64,000 bases of DNA, taken from assembly GCF_000702205.1 (NCBI RefSeq), contig NZ_JNKW01000008.1, positions 51,059-115,058 of the forward strand, written 5' to 3'. This document shows positions 10,601 to 19,334 of this stretch, in pieces (position 1 is the stretch's first letter; every line of letters starts with the position of its first letter). The notes below the pieces were generated by a model. It was not told the DNA's origin and made no database searches. It saw only the letters and a program-made list of their open reading frames with translations. A program made the translations under genes and the position numbers. Source of the stretch: Lachnospira multipara LB2003 (GTDB taxonomy: Bacteria > Bacillota > Clostridia > Lachnospirales > Lachnospiraceae).

Positions 10601-12237
10601 TTAGTACCAAGATATACTGTTCTTGATGTTACAATTTCCTCACGAATTGAATCTATTGGTGGATTTGTAACCTGAGCAAATAACTGCTTAAAATAATAAA
10701 ATAATGGCTGATATTCCTTAGATAAAGCTGCGATAGGTGTATCAATACCCATTGATCCAATTGCCTCTGTTCCATTTAAAGCCATTGAAAGAATACTATC
10801 ATGGTAATTTTCCCAAGTATAACCAAAGGCCTTTTGAAGTCTTTGTCTTTCTTTAAATGAATAGCTAGTTACCTTCTTATTTGGAATTTTTAATGCACTT
10901 AGTGGAAGAAGGTTACTATCTAACCATTCGCCATATGGCTTACTTTTAGCATACATTTCTTTGATTTCTTCATCGTAAATAATCTTGCCTTCCTTAGTAT
11001 CTACAATAAGAAGCTTACCTGGATGAAGTCTCTCTTTTTTTACAATATGGCTTTCGTCTAAATCAAGAACACCAACCTCAGATGAAAGAATAAGTCTTCC
11101 ATCATCCATTACATAGTATCTAGATGGTCTAAGACCGTTTCTATCAAGAATTGCACCAAATACATCACCATCTGAGAATAGGATAGAAGCTGGGCCATCC
11201 CAAGGTTCCATCATTGTTGCGTAATATTGATAAAAATCTCTTTCTTCATAAGAAAGTGTTTCATTATGAGACCAAGGTTCAGGAATCATAATTGAAGCAG
11301 CAAGTGGAAGTGGCATGCCGCTCATTACAAGGAATTCTAGAGCATTATCAAGCATTGCTGAATCTGAACCATTTTGTGAAATGACAGGAAATACCTTAGT
11401 CATATCCTCTAAACTAAAGGCATCAGAATGCATAGTTTCCTCTCTAGCAAGCATCTTATCTACGTTACCTTTAATTGTATTAATCTCACCATTGTGTACA
11501 ATTAATCTGTTTGGATGAGCTCTCATCCAGCTAGGCTGTGTATTAGTTGAGAAACGTGAGTGAACCATTGAAATTGCAGACTTATAACTTTCATCTTCTA
11601 AATCTGTAAAAAATGTTCTTAACTGACCAACTAAAAACATACCCTTATAAACTATAGTTCTACATGACAATGAAACAACGTAAGTATCTGTACTACTTTG
11701 CTCAAATTCTCTACGAATAATGTAAAGCATTCTATCAAAATCTAAATCACTAGCACATTCCTTTGATCTTTGAATAAAAACTTGATAAATTGAAGGCATA
11801 CATTCCTTTGCCTTACTACCAAGAACATCAGGATTTGAGTCAACCTTTCTCCATGCAATAATCTTTAAACCGCTTTTTCTAACGATAATTTCAAACATAG
11901 ATTTTTCTCTACGCATATCAAGTTCATTTTGAGAGAAGAAAAACATACCAACACCGTAGTTTCTCTCACTAGGAAGTTCAATGCCCTCTTCTTTTAGCTT
12001 TTTTACAAAAAATTCGTGTGGAATTTGAGTTAAAATACCAACGCCATCACCAGTCTTACCCTCTGCATCTTTACCAGCACGATGTTCTAGTTTCTCCACT
12101 ATAGATAATGCATCACTGACTAATTTGTGATTTTTTCTACCTTTAACATCAATTACTGCACCGATACCGCAGTTATCATGTTCAAAAGACGACCTATATA
12201 GGCCTTTTTCCTCAACTTGTCTTAATAAATCATTCAT
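7684..12237 (-). CDS. gltB: Glutamate synthase large subunit
   Basis: GltB hydrolyses glutamine and channels ammonia to a flavin site where 2-oxoglutarate is aminated. The 1517-residue protein has the class II amidotransferase domain with the nucleophile Cys23 in HDNCGIG, implying removal of a 22-residue propeptide. Next come the central and FMN-binding domains (GAKPGEGGHLPG, ISPPPHHD, VSGYDGGTGA-like region). The 3Fe-4S motif follows as CVMMRQCQSDTCPMG (C-x5-C-x4-C), and then the C-terminal beta-helix of glycine-rich repeats. The start ATG follows TGGAGG. It lies between amt and gltD on the same strand, so ammonium import and assimilation are encoded together. Confidence 0.97.
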   Translation of the reverse strand: MNDLLRQVEEKGLYRSSFEHDNCGIGAVIDVKGRKNHKLVSDALSIVEKLEHRAGKDAEGKTGDGVGILTQIPHEFFVKKLKEEGIELPSERNYGVGMFFFSQNELDMRREKSMFEIIVRKSGLKIIAWRKVDSNPDVLGSKAKECMPSIYQVFIQRSKECASDLDFDRMLYIIRREFEQSSTDTYVVSLSCRTIVYKGMFLVGQLRTFFTDLEDESYKSAISMVHSRFSTNTQPSWMRAHPNRLIVHNGEINTIKGNVDKMLAREETMHSDAFSLEDMTKVFPVISQNGSDSAMLDNALEFLVMSGMPLPLAASIMIPEPWSHNETLSYEERDFYQYYATMMEPWDGPASILFSDGDVFGAILDRNGLRPSRYYVMDDGRLILSSEVGVLDLDESHIVKKERLHPGKLLIVDTKEGKIIYDEEIKEMYAKSKPYGEWLDSNLLPLSALKIPNKKVTSYSFKERQRLQKAFGYTWENYHDSILSMALNGTEAIGSMGIDTPIAALSKEYQPLFYYFKQLFAQVTNPPIDSIREEIVTSRTVYLGTNGNLLEEKPENCQVLKINNPILTDLDLLKIENLHKDGFRVAKVPILFYKRTPMKRVLDHLFVEVDKAYREGANILILSDRGVDENHVAIPSLLAVAAVHKHLVDTKKCTAMSIVVESGEPREVHHFATLLGYGASAVNPYLAHATIGQLVDEGLLDKDYYAAVEDYDNAVLFGIVKIASKMGISTIQSYQGSKMFEAIGVSKEVIDEYFTGTVSRVGGISLSDIEKACDEQHSKAFDPLGLDTNYELSAMGRHKSRSQGEHHRYNPKTIHMLQTATREGNYDKFVEYTKMVDEEKTGYLRSLLDFNLPKKGIDIDKVESEESIVRRFKTGAMSYGSISEEAHQTLAIAMNHLHGKSNSGEGGESDERLLSAGTTHDRSSAIKQVASGRFGVTSKYLVSAKEIQIKMAQGAKPGEGGHLPGKKVYPWVAKTRHSTPGVSLISPPPHHDIYSIEDLAQLIYDLKCSNKDARISVKLVSEAGVGTIAAGVAKAGATVVLISGYDGGTGAAPLSSIHNAGLPWELGLAEAHQTLLANGLRNRVIVETDGKLMSGRDVAIAAMLGAEEFGFATAPLITLGCVMMRQCQSDTCPMGVATQNPELRKRFAGKPEYVENFMIFIARQLREIMASLGIRTVEELVGRTDLLKVKDNLTDKEKKIDLSEILLFTGKNKIVHDEKNAFKFELEKTKDESIVLKSAEVKKALENGQKVSIDVNLSSVDRTFGTLLGSCITKKYPDGLEDGSITINCHGSGGQSFGAFIPKGLTLNLTGDSNDYMGKGLSGGKLIVSTPSNAKYDPSKNIIVGNVALYGATSGQVFISGMAGERFAVRNSGAIAVVEGIGEHGCEYMTGGVVVVLGSVGKNFAAGMSGGVAYVLDEESKLYKNVNKQLVSMESLTYKEDKDELRRLITEHYKATNSAKAKLILDDFDKYVYKFKKIIPVDYKEMLRLIAKEMETGTDPETAKIEAFREFVNGGIA

Positions 12238-12250
12238 TATAATCCTCCAT

Positions 12251-12281
12251 TAAGCGCCCCTAGATAACCTAAGGACGCTTA
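12251..12281 (-). other. Intercistronic hairpin between amt and gltB
   Basis: A 13-bp stem (two G-T pairs) with a 5-base loop ends just before the gltB Shine-Dalgarno. No U-run follows, so it is not a standard terminator. It may set relative amt/gltB expression through mRNA processing or translation. Confidence 0.6.
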
Positions 12282-12323
12282 CCCATATAATATTAAATTT
12301 CGTGAATAACTAGAACATATCTA

Positions 12324-14096
12324 TTATTCTACATCTTGTAATGCATCAAAGTCTTCTTCACCAGTACGAATCTTAATTACCTTACTTACTGGGTATACAA
12401 AGATCTTGCCATCACCAATTTTTCCTGTGTAGAGAGCTTTCTTAGCCGCTTCAACAACGCTTTCAACTGGTATTTTAGAAACAACAACCTCAAGCTTAAT
12501 CTTTGGGAGAAGTGTCATATCCATTTCAACACCTCTGTACATCTGGCCGGCACCCTTTTGAATACCACAACCTGTTACCTGAGTTACTGTAATTCCTGTT
12601 ACTCCAAGCTCATTAAGTGCACGCTTAATCTTGTCGTATCTTGATAACTTAGTTACAATAACAATCTTGTTCATGCCAGTTTCTAGACTTGTACCAGCAA
12701 GATTACTACTTACATTTACTACTGGAACGGCTGCATCCTTAGCTGCTTTGCTTGCTAAATCATATTCATCAACACCAAGGCTTGTATTTTCATTAGCATC
12801 CATATATGACTCTGTTGCATCAACAATTGAAAAACCAGCATATGCAGATGTGAGACCGTGTTCCATAACATCTAAGCCCTCAATTTCTTCTTCCTCTGAA
12901 ACTCTAAGGCCGATTGTCTTTTTAATTATTGCGAATGTTATTGTAATTGTAACCATTGCCCAAAGAGCTGTAATTCCCATACCACCGAGCTGCTTAATTA
13001 ACTGTGTAAATCCACCGCCATAAAATAGACCTTCATCAATTCCAGCTACTGCAAAACCAGGAGCACTCTTTGTTGCAAATAAACCTACTGCAACAGTTCC
13101 CCAAATACCGTTTAACATATGAACTGCAACAGCACCAACAGGATCATCTACATGAATAACATAATCGTTAAACCAAATACCAAATACAACTAATAAACCA
13201 GCTACAACACCGATTATTGCTGCACCAGTACAGTCTGTAACATCACATGCGGCTGTAATAGCTACAAGACCTGCTAAAGAAGCGTTTAAACACATAGACA
13301 CATCAGGTTTACCATATTTTGCCCAAGTAAATACTAAGCACACTACAGTTGCAACAGCAGGTGCTACAGTAGTTGTAAGGAATATAGATCCAAGAGTAGG
13401 AACGTCAGTAGCTGCAGCTCCGTTAAATCCATACCAGCCAAACCATAAGATAAATACACCAAGAGCAGCAATAACTAAGTTATGACCAGGAAAAGCCTTA
13501 ACTTTAGTGACCTTACCTTTTTTATCTCTTTCAAATTTACCAATTCTTGGTCCAAGCATCCATGCACCAATCAAAGCACAAATACCACCAACCATATGAA
13601 TACAGTTAGATCCTGCGTAATCGTGGAATCCCCATTGACTTAAGAATCCTCCGCCCCAAGTCCAATGAGCTTCTATAGGATAGATAATTGCTGAAATTAC
13701 AGCTGAATAAATACAGTAGCTTGAAAATTTAGTTCTTTCAGCCATTGCACCTGAAACTATAGTTGCTGTTGTAGCACAGAATACAAGGTTAAATACAAAT
13801 GCTGAATAGTTAAAATTTCCGTAGTTTGTAAATACATCAAATGTAAATCCACCGCTAAATCCGTTTAATACATTATCTCCTAACATCAAAGAAGCACCGC
13901 AGATAAACCACATAACAGTACCAATACAAAAATCCATAAGATTTTTCATAATGATATTTCCAGCGTTCTTAGCTCTAGTAAAGCCTGCTTCACACATTGC
14001 AAAACCAGCTTGCATCCAGAAAACAAAAGCCGCGCCAATTAAAAACCATACTGAAAACACTTCGCCATCTAAAACTTTAATTATATCCTCCATCAT
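12324..14096 (-). CDS. amt: Ammonium transporter fused to a C-terminal PII (GlnB/GlnK-type) domain
   Basis: The first 400 or so residues form an Amt channel with about 11 membrane helices. The paired pore histidines are visible in GSNCIHMVGG and VAVHMLNGIWG. A linker of about 60 residues joins a PII domain (about 475-590) with the signature TGKIGDGKIFVYPV. In the T-loop the usual modified Tyr is replaced: the motif reads YRGVEMDMTLLPKIKLEV. I start at the ATG at 14096 because AGGAAGGAG lies 8 bases before it, inside the ORF's first upstream codons. In the usual arrangement amt and glnK are separate genes; here they are one chain. Sensing of ADP/ATP and 2-oxoglutarate is known for PII proteins and inferred here. 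Confidence 0.94.
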   Translation of the reverse strand: MMEDIIKVLDGEVFSVWFLIGAAFVFWMQAGFAMCEAGFTRAKNAGNIIMKNLMDFCIGTVMWFICGASLMLGDNVLNGFSGGFTFDVFTNYGNFNYSAFVFNLVFCATTATIVSGAMAERTKFSSYCIYSAVISAIIYPIEAHWTWGGGFLSQWGFHDYAGSNCIHMVGGICALIGAWMLGPRIGKFERDKKGKVTKVKAFPGHNLVIAALGVFILWFGWYGFNGAAATDVPTLGSIFLTTTVAPAVATVVCLVFTWAKYGKPDVSMCLNASLAGLVAITAACDVTDCTGAAIIGVVAGLLVVFGIWFNDYVIHVDDPVGAVAVHMLNGIWGTVAVGLFATKSAPGFAVAGIDEGLFYGGGFTQLIKQLGGMGITALWAMVTITITFAIIKKTIGLRVSEEEEIEGLDVMEHGLTSAYAGFSIVDATESYMDANENTSLGVDEYDLASKAAKDAAVPVVNVSSNLAGTSLETGMNKIVIVTKLSRYDKIKRALNELGVTGITVTQVTGCGIQKGAGQMYRGVEMDMTLLPKIKLEVVVSKIPVESVVEAAKKALYTGKIGDGKIFVYPVSKVIKIRTGEEDFDALQDVE

Positions 14097-14130
14097 TAAA
14101 GTCTCCTTCCTCATGATTTCCCTATTAACT

Positions 14131-14190
14131 AAAAAAGACAGGGGAAGCCTACTAATAACTAATAAATAGTACAGTAGACGCCCTTGTCTT
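14131..14190 (-). promoter_or_regulatory. Terminator-like attenuator in the amt-gltBD leader
   Basis: Read on the minus strand, AAGACAAGGG pairs with CCCCTGTCTT (one mismatch), with an inner stem GTCTACT/AGTAGGC, followed by six Ts about 35 bases before the amt start. The enolase gene upstream already has its own terminator at 14289-14324. An alternative hairpin AGAC-AAGGGC-GTCT shares the left arm and has a hexaloop with A at position 1 and G at position 4, as in ANTAR-protein targets. A TATAAT further upstream could serve as the promoter. Function is inferred. Confidence 0.55.
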
Positions 14191-14288
14191 TGTTATATTG
14201 TATTTAATTGTCTCTTTTGCCTAGGATTAAGATTAATCAAATCAAATATTATAGTTGATTCGTTAATAAGTTTTGCTTTATAAAGAAA

Positions 14289-14324
14289 AAAGGCGTCTTG
14301 AAGTAGATTCTTCAAGACGCCTTT
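14289..14324 (-). terminator. Enolase terminator
   Basis: A perfect 14-bp stem (AAAGGCGTCTTGAA / TTCAAGACGCCTTT) with an 8-base loop and a T-run on the minus strand, downstream of eno. Confidence 0.9.
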
Positions 14325-14401
14325 GCCTTTATGTTTACAGATTCTAAACTCTATTTGATTATTTGTCAAACTTTTTCTAGAATGTTTTTTAGAAAAACAA
14401 T

Positions 14402-15715
<1,314 letters not shown>

Positions 15716-15766
15716 CTATTTAATTATTAGTTATGTCTAACCAACATAAGTCTATTCTAACATCCA

Positions 15767-15799
15767 AAAAGCCCTTCAACAATACGTTGAAGGGCTTTT
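15767..15799 (-). terminator. Terminator after the DegV gene
   Basis: A perfect 14-bp stem (AAAAGCCCTTCAAC / GTTGAAGGGCTTTT) with loop of 5 bases and T-run on the minus strand, located after the degV-family gene. Confidence 0.9.
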
Positions 15800-15852
15800 G
15801 TCAAATTATTAACGATAATATTTATCAATAAGAAATTAGCTTTAAATCAAAA

Positions 15853-16692
15853 TTAAACTGAGACAACGATTCCACCATCATATGCATACATTGAACTTAC
15901 ACCAGCTGTATCAACAATAACAACATCTTTAATTGGCATAATGCTTTCAACTAATTCCTTTACCTTGTTAGCTCTAGCAGGTGCATTGCAATGTGCAATA
16001 ACTAATGTCTTAGTCTCTGGATTAGCTGTATCCTTCTTAATATGGTCAACCATCTGAATAAGTGCCTTATCCATACCTCTAGTCTGTCCTAGCTTGACAA
16101 TTGAACCATCATCACCTGCCATAACAGGCTTAATATTTAGTGCAGATACTAATGCAGCCTTAAGGTTTGATAAACGACCATTTTTTCTTAATACTTCTAA
16201 AGTCTCAAGAACAAAATAAGTTCCCATCTTAGCTCTAAAGTCTTCAACCTTCTCAACTACTTCTTCAAACTTAAGTCCCTCATTAATTGCCCTTTCAATC
16301 ATAAATGCGATTAAGACTTCACCTGCAGCTGCTGATCTAGAGTCAAATACATGAACCTTATTAGTACCGCCTTCATCTTCATACATATCCTTTGCTACTA
16401 TGGCAGCATTATAACTACCACTTAGCTTAGATGATAATGTAATTACATAGATATCAGTTGCTTCATCAGTCTCATATTCATCCATATATCTCTGAGGAGA
16501 AGGACATGCCGAATGAATTCCCTTCTTAGATTCCTTAACTCTTCTTAAAAAATCTAACTGGTCAAAAGTTTCATCATCTATAATTTCTGTGTCATCAACA
16601 ATTAATGTCAATGGAACCACTTTAAAATGCTCATCTCTTCTATAATCCTCTGGTAAATCACAACAACTATCGACTACAATTCTATAGGCCAT
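15853..16692 (-). CDS. DegV family fatty-acid-binding protein
   Basis: DegV-family (FakB-like) proteins bind a fatty acid and, in characterised cases, present it to the FakA kinase for phosphorylation. The protein starts MAYRIVVDSCCDLP; VDSxxDLP is the family signature. Further family motifs are VVPLTLIVDD, SACPSPQRYMD, ITLSSKLSGSYNAA, VFDSRSAAAGE and KPVMAGDDGSI. The ATG at 16692 follows GGGAGGAAGAATA; an upstream in-frame start lacks a ribosome binding site. No FakA gene is in the window. The 280-residue length fits the family. Confidence 0.92.
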   Translation of the reverse strand: MAYRIVVDSCCDLPEDYRRDEHFKVVPLTLIVDDTEIIDDETFDQLDFLRRVKESKKGIHSACPSPQRYMDEYETDEATDIYVITLSSKLSGSYNAAIVAKDMYEDEGGTNKVHVFDSRSAAAGEVLIAFMIERAINEGLKFEEVVEKVEDFRAKMGTYFVLETLEVLRKNGRLSNLKAALVSALNIKPVMAGDDGSIVKLGQTRGMDKALIQMVDHIKKDTANPETKTLVIAHCNAPARANKVKELVESIMPIKDVVIVDTAGVSSMYAYDGGIVVSV

Positions 16693-16784
16693 TATTCTTC
16701 CTCCCAATATGTTACATATAATTTCAAAAAACACGATATGTAGTTTTAATTACTAGATTATGTTATCCTAGATAAGCTCTGATG

Positions 16785-17570
16785 TCAAGCGCTATCGCTC
16801 TTATTTTTCTTTCGACATTCTTCCATTAAATCTATGGCTTTATCTTTCATCTTAGGATTTATTTTTTTAGATAAGGCTGCCTTTGATAGGTATGTAAGAG
16901 CTTCATTAAATTCTCCGCAATTAAAAGCAAGAACCCCAATTAAAAACTCCACTGACTCCTCATCCATACCACATATAGGCGGATATTCCTTTAAAAGGGC
17001 CTCCGAAAAACCTTTATAGGCTTCTTCTCTATACTGTAATAAACCTTGCTCAAAAACAACATAACGGCTAAATTCGCGATCTGAAATATCATTCTTATCT
17101 CTGCCCGCTAATATCTCTTCTACTTCTCCTTCATATAACCATGAGAGCTTTAAGCATAAAAAGGCACACTCACTTAACTTTGCTGGCAATTTATTAATTG
17201 CAGTCAACAAAGCCATTTTATATCTAATTATAGCGTCATTATACGTATAATGCGGCTTTTTTGACATGTCCATTCCAACAAACTTACTTGAAATAACTTC
17301 TCTAATGTGTATTCTCTGTTTTTCTGTTATTCTTTCAAACTCTCTTGAAACCGCAGAGTAACCGCAAATTGGACACATTATTACATCATATTTCACCGTA
17401 TCAATGTTAGCATATCTTGGTCTTAAGTCGTCATCTGTTCCAATAAAACGAGCTTTTCCAGTTCTAACCTGTTTATATGTAAAATCAGAATCACATACTG
17501 GACAATTACACTTTTTATCAAACAATAAATCTGACTCTTCTGGTGATTTGTTATCTTTTATTTCGCCCAT
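16785..17570 (-). CDS. DUF2225 family protein
   Basis: This is a 261-residue cytosolic protein of the DUF2225 family, common in Clostridia and without an assigned function. The N-terminal third has two CxxC pairs (NCPVCDSDF and MCPICGYSAV), likely a zinc-ribbon. The C-terminal part is helical and TPR-like (NCGEFNEALTYLSKAAL). It has no membrane segment. It lies 93 bp upstream of the degV gene on the same strand, so it may share transcription with it. Confidence 0.8.
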   Translation of the reverse strand: MGEIKDNKSPEESDLLFDKKCNCPVCDSDFTYKQVRTGKARFIGTDDDLRPRYANIDTVKYDVIMCPICGYSAVSREFERITEKQRIHIREVISSKFVGMDMSKKPHYTYNDAIIRYKMALLTAINKLPAKLSECAFLCLKLSWLYEGEVEEILAGRDKNDISDREFSRYVVFEQGLLQYREEAYKGFSEALLKEYPPICGMDEESVEFLIGVLAFNCGEFNEALTYLSKAALSKKINPKMKDKAIDLMEECRKKNKSDSA

Positions 17571-17637
17571 AAATAACCTCTATAATTTAATTCTACGCAT
17601 CAATGTATATTAATTATATCATTTATTATATAAAAAG

Positions 17638-17669
17638 AAAAGAGCTTGACTCCCCAGTCAAGCTCTTTT
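17638..17669 (-). terminator. Terminator after the TetR gene
   Basis: A perfect 14-bp stem (AAAAGAGCTTGACT / AGTCAAGCTCTTTT) with a CCCC loop, 25 bp after the tetR stop on the minus strand. Confidence 0.92.
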
Positions 17670-17693
17670 CATCACGTTTATTTATTTAATTTG

Positions 17694-18305
17694 TTACACC
17701 CGAAAGATCTCTCGCCAACCTGGCTCGAAAAACTTATTTAACACAATTAGGAATTGTTCTGCTTGATTTCTTGTAAAATCATGTCTGACAACATCGAACA
17801 ATGCCCCGTAATATGATCGCATAAGAATATGCACATATTCGGATCTCACAGGTCTGACAGAAACTCCACTTTCTTCTAACCTCTGAACAAATTTCTCTGT
17901 ATCCTTTTGTTCACGCACAACAAGGTCATGCAGAAAGTTCTCATATTTTGTTCCTGTCGAACAACAGATAATAAGTTTAAAAGCATCAAAATCTGCGTAT
18001 AATAAATTGAGTATGCTTTCAATACTTCTACCACTCCAAATAGCATCAAATTCTTCACACTCTAACTTCTTGACACTATCTTTCTTCACGCTCTCATAGT
18101 AAGTATCAAACTCAACGATTGCAGGCTTTACAACTTCGTCAAACAACGCCTCTTTATTTGCAAATAATTTGTATAGCCCTGCAACGCTTATCCCTACGTT
18201 GCTTGCAATACTACGCATAGATGTATGCTCAAAACCGTTCTCTAGAAACTCGAGTTTGGCATTAGCCACGACTAAATCTCGAATCTCTTTAGTTAATTTC
18301 GGCAT
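17694..18305 (-). CDS. TetR/AcrR family transcriptional regulator
   Basis: The 203-residue protein has an N-terminal TetR HTH (residues about 8-55; TSMRSIASNVGISVAGLYKLFANKEALF). Its ligand-binding domain (about 70-203) is not recognisable beyond the family level. The ATG follows TGGAGGCAAG. It is transcribed from a promoter at about 18580-18608 that overlaps two palindromes, which suggests autoregulation. The 5' leader would be about 265 nt, unusually long for a regulator. No obvious target gene such as an efflux pump lies next to it. Confidence 0.9.
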   Translation of the reverse strand: MPKLTKEIRDLVVANAKLEFLENGFEHTSMRSIASNVGISVAGLYKLFANKEALFDEVVKPAIVEFDTYYESVKKDSVKKLECEEFDAIWSGRSIESILNLLYADFDAFKLIICCSTGTKYENFLHDLVVREQKDTEKFVQRLEESGVSVRPVRSEYVHILMRSYYGALFDVVRHDFTRNQAEQFLIVLNKFFEPGWREIFRV

Positions 18306-18339
18306 CTTGCCTCCATCTGTACTACGACTATATTTCTAT

Positions 18340-18573
18340 TTCCCTAAATACATACGTCTTTAAGGACGTTTGGTTTGGCGTAGCCCAAACCTCAGAATCT
18401 CATGACTAAAAAACTCACCCTATATATCTTAGTGATGAAACTCTTTCTTTCTCCCGTCTACTTATCCCGAAGGTTCCCCAGCAGTGTTATCTCCCAATTA
18501 TTTATACTTAAGTTCTAAAGGATCCCACCCCTTTATTACCCGTATTGCAGTAGTAAATGTGTTCGTTAACACT
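18340..18573 (-). ncRNA. Candidate structured RNA in the long tetR leader
   Basis: This stretch is clearly richer in G and C than the flanking intergenic DNA and holds no ORF. On the minus strand CAGTGTTA near the predicted transcript start pairs perfectly with TAACACTG about 85 bases later. A CC-UUCG-GG tetraloop hairpin follows (GGGGAACCTTCGGGATAAG), and further on are hairpins GGTTTGG/CCAAACC and ACGTC/GACGT. The combination of conserved-looking purine-rich segments and helices suggests a folded RNA. It is reminiscent, from memory only, of the raiA-motif class of Firmicutes RNAs, which I cannot verify. Confidence 0.4.
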
Positions 18574-18608
18574 GTTTACAGTATAATTTACTGTATTTAA
18601 AGAATCAA
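18553..18608 (-). promoter_or_regulatory. tetR promoter with overlapping palindromic operators
   Basis: On the minus strand TTGATT (18603-18608) and TATACT (18580-18585) are 17 bp apart. The palindrome ACAGTA-TAATT-TACTGT (18578-18594) covers the -10 box. A second, longer imperfect palindrome, GTAAATGTGTT-CGTT-AACACTGTTTAC (18553-18579), lies directly downstream and shares its edge. This is the arrangement expected for TetR autorepression. Confidence 0.6.
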
Positions 18609-18709
18609 GGGGGATTTTTAGGGTGAATTTTTAGTCTTTCAAAATATTGTTGAATTACTGATAAATACTGAATTTTTTAGTTATATACTAATAATATAAT
18701 TTCTAAAAA

Positions 18710-18775
18710 TACCCCCTATGTAGAAAGGTGTTTTGGGGGTAATAGGGGGATATTCCTCTATTTTTACATCCCCCT
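18710..18775. repeat. Two hairpins with G5/C5 stems in AT-rich intergenic DNA
   Basis: TACCCCC (18710-18716) pairs with GGGGGTA (18735-18741), and AGGGGGAT (18744-18751) pairs with ATCCCCCT (18768-18775). A 10-bp palindrome GTACTAGTAC follows near 18782. The 390 bp between the tetR promoter and the MazF-like gene's terminator hold nothing else I can identify. Confidence 0.55.
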
Positions 18776-18875
18776 GTAGTACTAGTACAATTTTTTATTG
18801 TTTTAATTTTACTTTGTATTTTACTATAAATATATTTTTTACATTCTCGCGAAATAGCATAAAAACTAAAAATAT

Positions 18876-18908
18876 CAAAAAAAAGAGATGATTTTAACAA
18901 TCATCTCT
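18876..18908 (-). terminator. Terminator after the MazF-like gene
   Basis: A 10-bp stem (AGAGATGATT / AATCATCTCT) followed by eight Ts on the minus strand, about 90 bp after the stop of the MazF-like gene. Confidence 0.85.
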
Positions 18909-18996
18909 TAAATTCATTCGTAATATATTCATTTTTAAAGCAGACTAGTTAACTAGGTAATATAGCTCATAAAATTATTAAATTAGTGAAAAGGTA

Positions 18997-19305
18997 CTAG
19001 ATAAAATTCATACTACTATTAATGGTGCTAGAAACTTCAGCTATTTGCTCATAACTAATATGGTCAATAGCCTTATATTGCTTAGCTAATAAGTTAATTC
19101 TTCTAACCTGATCACAACAAGCATATCCCTTAATATGTTCACCTTCAACATAGATATGCTTTTTATTATTGGTCTCTTCTTGTATTATAGGACAAACCAT
19201 CACCTTAGTATCTGTCATTGATCTTTCGTTATTATTAATTACAAGCGGAACAAAATCTATACCCGCTACCTCAATTATGTCTCCTTGTTTAATATTAGCT
19301 GCCAT
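18997..19305 (-). CDS. MazF/PemK-like growth inhibitor protein, no antitoxin visible
   Basis: The 102-residue protein follows the MazF/PemK plan: GDIIEVAG at the start, PLVINNN in place of the PVVVIQN strand, VMVCPII, then a late GYACCDQVRRINL that matches the GxxxxDQVRTID motif of MazF toxins. The usual RP before the VVI strand is missing (FVPLVI), so RNase activity is uncertain. The preceding gene (lacI-type) is on the same strand 29 bp upstream and no small antitoxin ORF lies between. It could be a solitary PemK-fold protein with a new role or the last gene of the pts-lacI operon. Confidence 0.7.
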   Translation of the reverse strand: MAANIKQGDIIEVAGIDFVPLVINNNERSMTDTKVMVCPIIQEETNNKKHIYVEGEHIKGYACCDQVRRINLLAKQYKAIDHISYEQIAEVSSTINSSMNFI

Positions 19306-19334
19306 ATAATCTCCTTTATCATTAACAAACTAAT

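Noticed and set aside
18703..18900. 65-residue ORF on the minus strand
   Set aside because: It has no ribosome binding site, odd composition and runs through the G/C hairpins; it looks like chance open frame.
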